Shown here: positions 25,633 through 32,539 of the stretch, in pieces
How the letters are laid out: each line of letters starts with the position of its first letter
Position numbering within the stretch: position 1 is the first letter of the stretch
NCBI GenBank assembly: GCA_002440085.1
Contig: DJRM01000050.1
Location: 1 to 34,362 of the forward strand
Source of the DNA: Bacteroidales bacterium UBA6360
Lineage (GTDB): Bacteria > Bacteroidota > Bacteroidia > Bacteroidales > UBA932
Reading direction: 5' to 3'
Length of the DNA stretch: 34,362 bases
Translations under genes and position numbers: made by a program
Notes under the pieces: model-generated
Seen by the model: only the letters and a program-made list of their open reading frames with translations
The model's database searches: none
Told to the model about the DNA's origin: nothing

Positions 25633-25659
25633 TTTGAATGTCGAACCGCCGCATTCAAA
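25633..25659. promoter_or_regulatory. 8-bp inverted repeat upstream of tolC
   Basis: TTTGAATG (25633-25640) and CATTCAAA (25652-25659) are exact reverse complements separated by 11 nt, centred about 93 nt before the tolC start. Arm length and two-turn centre spacing suit a dimeric regulator, and the neighbouring AraC protein is the obvious candidate. Binding is inferred. Confidence 0.4.
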
Positions 25660-25738
25660 CGACGCAATTTATTTTGAGACGGATTTTTGGCGAGCCCAAA
25701 GACGCTCGAATATGTCAGGAAAATAATTAAAAACAGAT

Positions 25739-27232
25739 ATGAAAATGAAAAAAATGATGTGGACTATCGCCGCGGCGCTCTGTGTGCTTCCGACTTATGC
25801 CGGTGCGCAGCAGGTGCTTACGCTTGACGAGTGCAGGCAGATGGCGGTCGAGAACAACAATTCGCTGAAGACTGCGGAACAGAAAATCAAGGTCGCCGGG
25901 TATGACAGGAACATCGCCCTCGCGAACTATTTCCCGAAGATTACGGCTACGGGTACCTATATGTACACGACCAACGACTGGAAGCTCATCAGCGACGAGC
26001 AGGCGGAGACAATTCAGACTGCGGGAACGACGCTTCAGAACGACGTGACCAACAGGATGATGCAGATTATGGCGGACAAGGACGTGATGAAGAAGTATAT
26101 GGACGATGCCGCTTTCAGAAAGTTGATTGACGGTCTCAAGACGACGGACATCGCCACTCCTATCAACGCGATAGGCCAGCACATTACGGATGCCCTGACG
26201 CTCGACATGCACAATCTGTGCGGGGCTGTCGTTTCCGTGCAGCAGCCGGTGTTCATGGGCGGCAAGATTGTGGCTTCCAACCAGATGGCAAAATATGCCG
26301 AGGAGCTGGCCAAGTCGCAGTATGACCAGGAGCACGCTCAGATTCTCGCCGACATCGAGCAGGCCTACTGGCAGATTGTCTCCATCGCCGCGAAGAAGAA
26401 CCTCGCCGAGAACTATGCCGACCTCCTCCGTCAGATGGGTAAGGATGTCGATGCTCTCGTGGCCGAAGGATTCGCGACGCCTTCCGACGCGCTGACGATA
26501 AAGGTGAAGACCAACGAGGCGGAGATGCTTCTGACGAAGGCTACCAACGGACTGGTGCTCGCGAAGATGCTGCTCTGCAAGGAGTGCGGACTTCCGCTTG
26601 ACAGCAAGATTACGCTGGCAGACGAGAATCTGGACGCGATTCCGGTGCCGGAAATGAGCCCTGTGATTTCCGACGAGGAAGTCTATGCGGCAAGGCCTGA
26701 AATCAGAAGTCTCGACCTGGCGAAGAAAATCTATGACAAGAAGGTTGCGGTCGTGCGCGCCGACGGACTTCCGACGGTGGCCGTGATGGCGAACTACGCC
26801 GTGACCAACCCTAATGTCTTCAACGGTTTCCAGAACAAGTTCGGCGGTTTCTTCTCCGCAGGGGTTGTGGTGAACGTGCCTATCTTCCACGGCACCGAGG
26901 CCATCCAGAAGACGAAGAAGGCCAAGGCCGAGGCCGCTCTGACCCAGTACAGGCTCGATGACGCGAAGGAGATGATTTCCCTTCAGGTCGCGCAGCTCCG
27001 CCAGCAGGAAGGGGAGGCTCTTGAGAAACTGACTGCTGCCGAGAGCAATCTTGAGAGTGCGGAGGAGAACCTCAGGGTTGCCACCGCAGGCTGGAACGAG
27101 GGCATGATAGCATCCAATGTTGTGCTTCAGGCGCAGACGGCATGGCTTCAGGCGCATTCGGAGTACATCGAGACCGGGGTTGAGCTGCAGATGTGCAGTG
27201 TAAACCTTGCCAAGGCCGAAGGCAGATTGTAA
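25739..27232 (+). CDS. TolC-family outer membrane efflux protein
   Basis: This 497-residue outer-membrane channel has a signal peptide ending near AGAQQ (residue 25). The mature protein starts with the TolC-typical LTLDECRQMAVENNNSLK and has two long alpha-helical hairpin halves (about 165-260 and 370-480), with QYDQEHAQILADIEQAYWQI and the Ala/Glu-rich coil before the C-terminus. TolC trimers form the outer-membrane exit duct for tripartite pumps and type I secretion. An HlyD adaptor and two ABC-2 permeases follow. The start at 25739 follows an A-rich leader; an ATG at 25745 is also possible. The gap behind this gene contains palindromes that could terminate part of the transcripts. Confidence 0.92.
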   Translation: MKMKKMMWTIAAALCVLPTYAGAQQVLTLDECRQMAVENNNSLKTAEQKIKVAGYDRNIALANYFPKITATGTYMYTTNDWKLISDEQAETIQTAGTTLQNDVTNRMMQIMADKDVMKKYMDDAAFRKLIDGLKTTDIATPINAIGQHITDALTLDMHNLCGAVVSVQQPVFMGGKIVASNQMAKYAEELAKSQYDQEHAQILADIEQAYWQIVSIAAKKNLAENYADLLRQMGKDVDALVAEGFATPSDALTIKVKTNEAEMLLTKATNGLVLAKMLLCKECGLPLDSKITLADENLDAIPVPEMSPVISDEEVYAARPEIRSLDLAKKIYDKKVAVVRADGLPTVAVMANYAVTNPNVFNGFQNKFGGFFSAGVVVNVPIFHGTEAIQKTKKAKAEAALTQYRLDDAKEMISLQVAQLRQQEGEALEKLTAAESNLESAEENLRVATAGWNEGMIASNVVLQAQTAWLQAHSEYIETGVELQMCSVNLAKAEGRL

Positions 27233-27241
27233 TGACTGTCT

Positions 27242-27340
27242 AAAAAGCGAATTGCTGCGTTACGCTCAACTTTTTAATCCTCACAACCACAAGGTTGCTC
27301 CGGTTAAAAAGATTTCGCAAGCCTTGCACTTCATCTTTTT
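27242..27340 (+). repeat. Tandem palindromic element bounded by AAAAAG/CTTTTT, after tolC
   Basis: The segment contains AAAAAG (27242-27247) with CTTTTT (27270-27275), enclosing GCG-TTA-CGC. Next comes CAACC-ACAA-GGTTG (27284-27297), then AAAAAGAT (27306-27313) with ATCTTTTT (27333-27340), enclosing GCAAG/CTTGC. The outermost arms again read AAAAAG and CTTTTT. A shorter related element follows hlyD (28396-28439). The shared ends and the GCTGCGTT core mark a small repeat family. Confidence 0.6.
27306..27340 (+). terminator. Possible intrinsic terminator between tolC and hlyD
   Basis: AAAAAGAT / ATCTTTTT with inner GCAAG / CTTGC makes a stem-loop ending in T5. It could terminate or attenuate transcripts from tolC. 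Because A and T runs pair with each other, it could act in both directions. No promoter was found between it and hlyD, which favours partial read-through. Confidence 0.5.
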
Positions 27341-27401
27341 ATACAGCCATTACTAAAATAGTGATTTGGTAAAAAGTAGAAAATAATAAAAATACAATAC
27401 A

Positions 27402-28397
27402 ATGGAAAAGACTCAGAAAAAAGGCAACCTGCTTCTTGGAATAATCGTTCTGGTTGCACTCATCGCAGCTGTGGCTGTGCTTGGTATCATCTTCTCAAAG
27501 CCTAAGGAAGCCGTCATTCAGGGCGAGGCCGAGGCTGCCGAATACCGTATCTCCGGAAAGGTTCCGGGACGTATCGAGGCGTTTTACGCAAGCGAGGGTG
27601 ATATGGTTCACAAGGGCGACACCCTCGTTCTCATAGACTCTCCTGAGGTCCGCGCAAAGCTCGCGCAGGCAAATGCGGCATACGCAGCCGCAGCCGCACA
27701 GCGCAACAAGGCCAACACCGGTGCGCGCAAGGAAGAGATTGCCGGAGCCTACGAAATCTGGCAGAAGGCTCTCGTGGGCAAGGACATCGCGAAGAAGACT
27801 CTCGACCGTGCCACAAGGCTTCACGAGCAGAATGTCATCAGTGACCAGAAGTTCGACGAGGCCACCGCACAGTACAATGCCGCCGCAGCGACCGCCGAGG
27901 CCGCGAAGTCCCAGTACGACATGGCCGTGAAGGGCGCCCGCGAGGAGGACAAGGCCGCTGCCATAGCTTTGGTTGACAGGGCAAACGGCGCGGTGATGGA
28001 GGTTAAGTCCTATCTTTCCGAACTCAAGCTCACCTCTCCGGTCGATGGCGTCATTTCCGCACGCTACCCTCATGTGGGCGAGCTTGTGGGAACAGGCTCC
28101 CCGATCATGACGGTGACAGACCTTTCTGATATGTGGTTCACCTTCAACATCCGCGAGGACAAGCTCCACAGCATGAAGTCCGGTGACAGGCTTCGTCTCA
28201 GCATCCCTGCTCTCGACGGCAAGGAAATCGAGGCCGCCGTGACCTACATCGCCGCACGCGAGTCCTACGCGACCTGGAGGGCGACCAAGGAGACTGACCA
28301 GTATGATGCGAAGACTTTCGAGGTACGCGCTGTTCCGACTTCAAAAATTGACGGTCTTCGCCCGGGTATGACCGCAATAGTTGTACGGAACAAATAA
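27402..28397 (+). CDS. HlyD-family periplasmic adaptor protein
   Basis: This 331-residue membrane-fusion protein has one N-terminal transmembrane helix (about 9-31). The split barrel-sandwich/lipoyl domain follows (about 43-80 and 208-240, with ISGKVPGRIEAFYASEGDMV and LTSPVDGVISARYPHVGELV). A long Ala-rich coiled-coil hairpin spans about 82-205. A beta-barrel domain ends in GLRPGMTAIVV. It bridges an inner-membrane transporter to TolC. It is closest in form to the YbhG/EmrA-like adaptors that work with ABC-2 permeases. It lies between tolC and two permease genes. The stop codon overlaps the AAAAAG end of a palindromic element. Confidence 0.92.
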   Translation: MEKTQKKGNLLLGIIVLVALIAAVAVLGIIFSKPKEAVIQGEAEAAEYRISGKVPGRIEAFYASEGDMVHKGDTLVLIDSPEVRAKLAQANAAYAAAAAQRNKANTGARKEEIAGAYEIWQKALVGKDIAKKTLDRATRLHEQNVISDQKFDEATAQYNAAAATAEAAKSQYDMAVKGAREEDKAAAIALVDRANGAVMEVKSYLSELKLTSPVDGVISARYPHVGELVGTGSPIMTVTDLSDMWFTFNIREDKLHSMKSGDRLRLSIPALDGKEIEAAVTYIAARESYATWRATKETDQYDAKTFEVRAVPTSKIDGLRPGMTAIVVRNK

Positions 28398-28439
28398 AAA
28401 GCGGTCTGCTGCGTTGGATGCCTTGCATCCCATCTTTTT
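28396..28439 (+). terminator. Palindromic element / possible terminator after hlyD
   Basis: GGATGC-CTT-GCATCC (28416-28430) is a perfect 6-bp hairpin followed within 4 nt by T5 (28435-28439). The outer ends AAAAAG (28396-28401) and CTTTTT (28434-28439), and the internal GCTGCGTT, repeat the pattern seen at 27242-27340. It may reduce expression of the downstream permeases relative to hlyD. Confidence 0.5.
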
Positions 28440-28447
28440 ATTTGTCC

Positions 28448-28539
28448 CTAATTCAATTGTTTGACTCTGCAAATTTTGAGTTGAATTTCGTGATTGTGTT
28501 ACTAATCCAATTGCCTGACTCTGCGAATTTTGAGTTGAA
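28448..28539 (+). repeat. Two 38-nt direct repeats between hlyD and the first permease
   Basis: The units at 28448-28485 and 28502-28539 match at 34 of 38 positions, with a start-to-start period of 54 nt and a 16-nt spacer. Unit 1 has inverted ends (ATTCAA and TTGAAT), so it could fold on itself. No gene runs through them. A regulatory or recombination role is possible. Confidence 0.65.
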
Positions 28540-28568
28540 CTCTGATGAGACTGAAATTTTGGAAAGAA

Positions 28569-28587
28569 AAAGTCTGCTTGAGACTTT
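28569..28587 (+). other. Hairpin just upstream of the first permease start
   Basis: AAAGTCT-GCTTG-AGACTTT is a perfect 7-bp stem with a 5-nt loop, ending 9 nt before the ATG at 28597. It has no following U-run, so it is not a terminator. It could tune ribosome access or mRNA stability. Confidence 0.4.
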
Positions 28588-28596
28588 CTATATGAT

Positions 28597-29754
28597 ATGA
28601 ATAGTTTTTTGAAAGTTATGCGGCGTGAGTTCGGGATTATACGCCGCAAACCTGTCTATCTGCTCGGATCGGTGGTTATGATGGCCGTCTGCTGTCTTTT
28701 CTACCTGACATTCTTCAAGGCCGGACTCCCTGAAAAACTGCCGATCGGAGTGGTTGACATGGACAATTCATCCCTCTCGCGGAACTTCTGCAGCCAGCTC
28801 GACGCGACGCAGCTCGGCAAGGTTGTTCATTTCGACAGCTTCTCCAAGGCGCGCGACGCGATGCAGACAGGCGAGGTGGCTTCCGTCTGCGTCATCCCGA
28901 AGAACATGGCGGCGGATGTCTATGCGAACCGCCAGCCGACCTTCACCTACTATGTGAACTCACTCTACATGATTGCCGGTGCGCTGAGCTACAAGGACGT
29001 CCTCACGATGGTTACTCTCACGGGAGGCGCCGTGCAGCGGGAAGTGTTCCGTGCAAAGGGGCTCTCCGACGGCGAGATTATGGGTATGATACAGCCTATC
29101 ACGATTGACGAGCACCACATCGGCAATCCGATGACGAACTACAGCATCTATCTGAACAACATCATCCTTCCCGGGCTTCTCTGCCTGAGCATCGTCTTCG
29201 TTCTGATTTACGCTCTCGGCTCGGAACTCCGCTACGGAACATCCAAGGAACTGATGGAGACGGCGGACGGCTCTTTCGCCGCTGCCCTTTTCGGCAAGCT
29301 TGCGCCCTACACTTTCGTCTATCTCCTTATGGGACTTACGCTTGACCTACTGATGTACGGCGTGTGCAAGTTCCCTGTAGCGGGGAGCGTGGGCAATATG
29401 ATGCTGCTCATGGTGGTGTTCATCCTTGCCTGCGAGGCCGTGGCCGTGACGATTGTGGGGCTGCTCCCGACGCTTAGGTTCGCGCTGAGCATAGCGGCTC
29501 TGTTCACGATTCTCGGTTTTTCGTTCTCCGGATTCACTTTCCCGGTCGAGGCCATGCCTAAGGCGATTCAGGGCATCGCGGTTCTCTTCCCGCTGCGCTT
29601 CTACTATCTGGCATACGTTCAGGAGGCGATTTACGGCACGGGACTCGGAGACTGGTGGCCATATCTGGTCTGCCTTCTCCTCTTCCTCGTCGGCCCGCTC
29701 TGTGTCAGCGGACGTCTGAAGAGGGCGTGGGTGAACGAGAACTACGAGAGATAG
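28597..29754 (+). CDS. ABC-2-type permease, first of a pair
   Basis: This 385-residue inner-membrane protein of the ABC2_membrane_3 type has one transmembrane helix near 20-41 and a large extracytoplasmic domain (about 45-180, with PIGVVDMDNSSLSR). Five more helices follow (about 185-375), including GFSFSGFTFPVEAMPKAIQG before the last pair. It resembles the YbhR/YbhS and YhhJ permeases that work with an HlyD adaptor and, normally, an ATPase. It lies 199 nt after hlyD across several repeats. The substrate is unknown; drug or envelope-component export is the usual guess for AraC-linked systems. Confidence 0.87.
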   Translation: MNSFLKVMRREFGIIRRKPVYLLGSVVMMAVCCLFYLTFFKAGLPEKLPIGVVDMDNSSLSRNFCSQLDATQLGKVVHFDSFSKARDAMQTGEVASVCVIPKNMAADVYANRQPTFTYYVNSLYMIAGALSYKDVLTMVTLTGGAVQREVFRAKGLSDGEIMGMIQPITIDEHHIGNPMTNYSIYLNNIILPGLLCLSIVFVLIYALGSELRYGTSKELMETADGSFAAALFGKLAPYTFVYLLMGLTLDLLMYGVCKFPVAGSVGNMMLLMVVFILACEAVAVTIVGLLPTLRFALSIAALFTILGFSFSGFTFPVEAMPKAIQGIAVLFPLRFYYLAYVQEAIYGTGLGDWWPYLVCLLLFLVGPLCVSGRLKRAWVNENYER

Positions 29755-29808
29755 AATGTGACGATATGTCTAATGCGGCATATCAATGATACATAGGAAT
29801 ATACGATT

Positions 29809-30990
29809 ATGTTAAAAGAATTACGACGCATATTTGCGGATTCATACGTCCTCATCATCTTCCTCCTCGGAGGCCTGCTCTATCCGGTCATCTACGGACT
29901 GATTTACTATAAGGGCACAGTCGATGAGATGCCGGTCGCCGTGGTGGACTTGAGCCAGAGCAGCGACAGCAGGCGCTTCATTCAGAAGATTGACGCCACC
30001 CGCGAGGTGGATGTTGCCTACAGGTGCGTGTCCATGGCGGAAGCCCGGCAGCTGCTTGAGGAGAGGAAAGTTCACGGAATAGTGCTCTTCCCGGAGGACT
30101 ACGGCGACAGGCTCGCCAATATGGAGCAGGCGACTGTCTCCACCTACGCTGACATGGCCAGCTTCCTCTACTACAAGAACATAACTATGGCGGTGAATCA
30201 TGTCATGATTGACGAGCTCCGCACAATAGGCTCCTCCCGCCTCGCGATGACAGGCCTGACGGACGCCGCAATCTCGCAGATGGTCGATGCCATCCCTGCG
30301 GAGGAGAACGTGCCGTTCAACACGAACTGGTCGTTCCTGATTTTCTTCCTCTCAGCGGCGCTTCTTCTGGTCATCCAGCAGACCATGTTCTTCGGAGTGA
30401 GCGTGATGAACGGTTCGATGCGTGAGGGCAACGCCACCCACGACGGCTCTCTCCTCGGAAGGGCGGCCGCCTACGCGCTGATTTACTTCGGCATAGCTTT
30501 CTGGTGCCTTATGGTTGTTCCGGCGATGTTCGGAATGCCTCAGAGAGGGCAGATAGGGAGTCTTCTCGCGCTGATTTTCTTCTTCGTCATCGACTGCGTG
30601 GCATTCAGTTTCACATTCAGCCGCTTCATCCGCCACAGGGAGACGGTCTTCGTGGAACTCCTCTTCGTGTCTTCCATCTGTCTCTTCCTCAGCGGCACCA
30701 TCTGGCCGGTAAGCTCCATGTCACCGTTCTGGAAAGCCGTCTCATGGATTTTCCCGTCGACCTTCGGCATCCAGGGCTTCCACGCCATCAACAACGCCGC
30801 CGCCACTCTCCCGATGATTCGTCCGCAGCTCATCGGGCTGATTTCCCAGTTCGCCTTCTACAGCGTCACGGCCTTCATCATGGACTACCGGGAGCGCAAC
30901 CACTACGCCTCCCGCCTCCATGAACTGATGGAGCGCCGCCACCGCCTCATTGCCGCCCGCATCCAGGCTCGCATCGGCTCCGCCGAGTAA
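29809..30990 (+). CDS. ABC-2-type permease, second of a pair
   Basis: This 393-residue paralogue of the preceding permease has the same layout: a transmembrane helix near 15-32, an external domain (about 35-175, with PVAVVDLSQSSDSRRF) and a C-terminal five-helix bundle containing LFLSGTIWPVSSMSPFWKAV. Two such half-permeases would give a heterodimer. It lies 54 nt after the first permease, with a small GATATG/CATATC dyad in the gap (29763-29784). No nucleotide-binding subunit is encoded next to it. It ends with a basic tail, and a terminator follows. Confidence 0.87.
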   Translation: MLKELRRIFADSYVLIIFLLGGLLYPVIYGLIYYKGTVDEMPVAVVDLSQSSDSRRFIQKIDATREVDVAYRCVSMAEARQLLEERKVHGIVLFPEDYGDRLANMEQATVSTYADMASFLYYKNITMAVNHVMIDELRTIGSSRLAMTGLTDAAISQMVDAIPAEENVPFNTNWSFLIFFLSAALLLVIQQTMFFGVSVMNGSMREGNATHDGSLLGRAAAYALIYFGIAFWCLMVVPAMFGMPQRGQIGSLLALIFFFVIDCVAFSFTFSRFIRHRETVFVELLFVSSICLFLSGTIWPVSSMSPFWKAVSWIFPSTFGIQGFHAINNAAATLPMIRPQLIGLISQFAFYSVTAFIMDYRERNHYASRLHELMERRHRLIAARIQARIGSAE

Positions 30991-31039
30991 TTGAATAAAA
31001 CCGGATTTCCGCGTTACTCGTCATTCCTCTATCAAAAGA

Positions 31040-31056
31040 GGCAATTGAAAATTGAA
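31040..31056. repeat. Second copy of the 17-mer seen upstream of sufS
   Basis: GGCAATTGAAAATTGAA here is identical to 142-158. It directly precedes, and by two bases overlaps, the terminator of the efflux operon. Low complexity makes it only weak evidence for a repeat family. Confidence 0.4.
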
Positions 31057-31096
31057 TTGGGACACACCGCCCCACCGGCTCTGTGTCCCGATTTTT
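31055..31096 (+). terminator. Intrinsic terminator of the efflux operon
   Basis: AATTGGGACACA (31055-31066) pairs with TGTGTCCCGATT (31082-31093) in a 12-bp stem with one wobble pair and a 15-nt loop. A T5 run ends at 31096. It lies 65 nt after the second permease. Confidence 0.85.
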
Positions 31097-31147
31097 CATT
31101 CTTGGTGACAGCTGCAAATTTCAGCCGGCTTGTAGGAAACCATATTT

Positions 31148-31229
31148 CTTGGAAGAGTTGCAGAAAGCCCATGGAAACACCTTGGAAAAGTTGCAGAAGA
31201 TACATATATTTGCCTTGGAAAAGTTGCAA
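31148..31229 (+). repeat. Three 16-bp direct repeats with exact 33-bp period
   Basis: Copies of CTTGGAAAAGTTGCAG occur at 31148-31163 (one change), 31181-31196 (exact) and 31214-31229 (last base A). The spacers are 17 nt and unrelated in sequence. The second copy supplies the -33 region and the third follows the -7 box of the acyltransferase promoter. The period is about three helical turns, so all copies face the same side of the DNA. Confidence 0.8.
31182..31212 (+). promoter_or_regulatory. Promoter of the acyltransferase gene
   Basis: TATATTTG at 31205-31212 is an exact TAnnTTTG box. TTG at 31182-31184, 20 nt upstream, is a three-base -33 element. Transcription would start near 31219, about 60 nt before the ATG at 31280, inside the third copy of the 33-bp-period repeat. 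Confidence 0.65.
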
Positions 31230-31279
31230 TGGCTATACTTAACGGAAAGATTGACAGCGATATAGAGAAATAAATCATT

Positions 31280-32389
31280 ATGCAAAGGAAGGAAAGAGTC
31301 GTATTCATCGACTGGCTGCGTTTCATCGCCTGCTTCATGGTGATGATAGTTCATTCATGCGAACCGTTCTATCTCGGCGGGGAGGGGACTATGATTCTTA
31401 ATCGCACCAATGCGCTGCTTGTGACGCTGATAGACTCTTTTCTGCGCCCGTGTGTCCCGCTTTTCGTGATGGCGTCCAGCTATCTGCTTTTTCCCGTAAA
31501 GGGGGATGTCGGCGCTTTCTATCGCAGAAGGCTCTTGAGAGTCGGCGTGCCGCTTATAGTTTGGGTACTGCTCTATACGGTGGTTCCTCTCTATGGCTCG
31601 ACATACGAGTTCTACAAGGGCGGAGCGGCTTGGGGCAGCCTGCTGAACTTTCCCGGCCCTGCAGGTCATCTGTGGTTCGTATATATGATTATAGGCATCT
31701 ACATCGTCATGCCGATATTCTCCCCATGGATTGAAAAGGCGGGCAAAAAGGGCGAACAGGCATTCCTTGCGCTGTGGCTTTTCACCACCCTTGTACCTTT
31801 CCTGAGATTGGCTGCGGCCGGGCTGAACGGAGCATCCGGAATCTGGGGTGAGGCCAACTGGAACGAGTTCGGACTGCTCTATGGGGTCAGCGGATTCATG
31901 GGCTATGTGGTTCTTGGGCACTATTTCCGCACTCATGTCGGGGAACTGGGTTGGAAAAAGACTCTCGGCGTCGCCCTGCCGATGATGCTTGCGGGATATG
32001 GCATTTCGGCGGGGTGGTTCTGGACCGCGATGCCAAAGGAGTTCCCCGTGAACGCTTCCCTTGATCTTGCCGTGTACATGGAAACGAGCTGGGGCTTCTG
32101 CACGATAGGAACGGCACTGAACACAACGGGAATGTTCATGATTATACGGAAACTGCATTCGTCAGGGGGATTCTACCAAAGAGTCGTCCTTCCGGTGTCT
32201 GAGGTCAGCTACGGCATGTATCTGATGCACATCTTTTTCCTGTGCTTCTACACGGCCGTTTTCCAGCAGTCCATCACATCCACGCTCGTGACAATCATTC
32301 TCACGGCAGTCTGCACTTTCGTCACCTCTTTCATTGTCGCCCGTCTCCTCTCCCGCATCCCTAAGATCGGAAAGTATATAGTAGGGTAG
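31280..32389 (+). CDS. Acyltransferase family 3 membrane protein
   Basis: This 369-residue integral membrane protein has about ten hydrophobic helices. The N-terminus shows the OafA/Acyl_transf_3 signature FIDWLRFIACFMVMIVHSC, with the conserved His25 (H of the VH pair). The C-terminal SYGMYLMHIFFLC also fits the family. Members transfer acetyl or other acyl groups to extracellular glycans such as O-antigen, capsule or peptidoglycan. There is no glycosyltransferase nearby, so the acceptor is unknown. It stands alone behind its own promoter and the 33-bp-period repeats, suggesting regulated or variable surface modification (inference). Confidence 0.88.
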   Translation: MQRKERVVFIDWLRFIACFMVMIVHSCEPFYLGGEGTMILNRTNALLVTLIDSFLRPCVPLFVMASSYLLFPVKGDVGAFYRRRLLRVGVPLIVWVLLYTVVPLYGSTYEFYKGGAAWGSLLNFPGPAGHLWFVYMIIGIYIVMPIFSPWIEKAGKKGEQAFLALWLFTTLVPFLRLAAAGLNGASGIWGEANWNEFGLLYGVSGFMGYVVLGHYFRTHVGELGWKKTLGVALPMMLAGYGISAGWFWTAMPKEFPVNASLDLAVYMETSWGFCTIGTALNTTGMFMIIRKLHSSGGFYQRVVLPVSEVSYGMYLMHIFFLCFYTAVFQQSITSTLVTIILTAVCTFVTSFIVARLLSRIPKIGKYIVG

Positions 32390-32482
32390 TTCAATCTTTT
32401 CCGCGTTTGAATAATTTACTCTTTCCAGACCCTTTTCTTGAGCCAGAGCTTGAGGATTTTCCGATTGTTGCTGTTTGATGGG

Positions 32483-32513
32483 TTGTTTTGTAAAATACTA
32501 TTTTATAAATTTG
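32483..32513 (+). promoter_or_regulatory. Promoter of the AAA ATPase gene
   Basis: TAAATTTG at 32506-32513 fits the -7 consensus, with TTG at 32483-32485, 20 nt upstream. The predicted start near 32519 leaves a leader of only about 20 nt. The -7 box begins inside the left arm of the dyad at 32493-32536. Confidence 0.65.
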
Positions 32514-32536
32514 TCAAATAATATAAAATAGTATTT
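32493..32536. promoter_or_regulatory. 15-bp perfect dyad over promoter and start region
   Basis: AAATACTATTTTATA (32493-32507) and TATAAAATAGTATTT (32522-32536) are exact reverse complements with a 14-nt spacer containing most of the -7 box; the right arm ends 3 nt before the ATG. Each arm is itself near-palindromic (AAAATA-N-TATTT), so the arms are also direct repeats with a 33-bp offset. This is a strong operator candidate, and an RNA or cruciform structure is also possible. Confidence 0.7.
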
Positions 32537-32539
32537 AAA

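Noticed and set aside
25727..27157. Minus-strand open frame of 476 codons opposite tolC
   Set aside because: Same cause: antisense of a highly biased gene, composition-driven and without recognisable domains or a start context.
31148..31229. Possible CRISPR array
   Set aside because: Only three 16-bp repeats with 17-nt spacers, no cas genes, and the repeats coincide with a promoter.
30991..31242. Open frame directly after the second permease
   Set aside because: It runs through the terminator and the promoter repeats; no homology or signal is seen.
31083..31265. Short frame with LEKLQ repeats as a real small protein
   Set aside because: The GTG start lies in the terminator stem; the repetition follows automatically from the 33-bp DNA period, and other frames are equally open.
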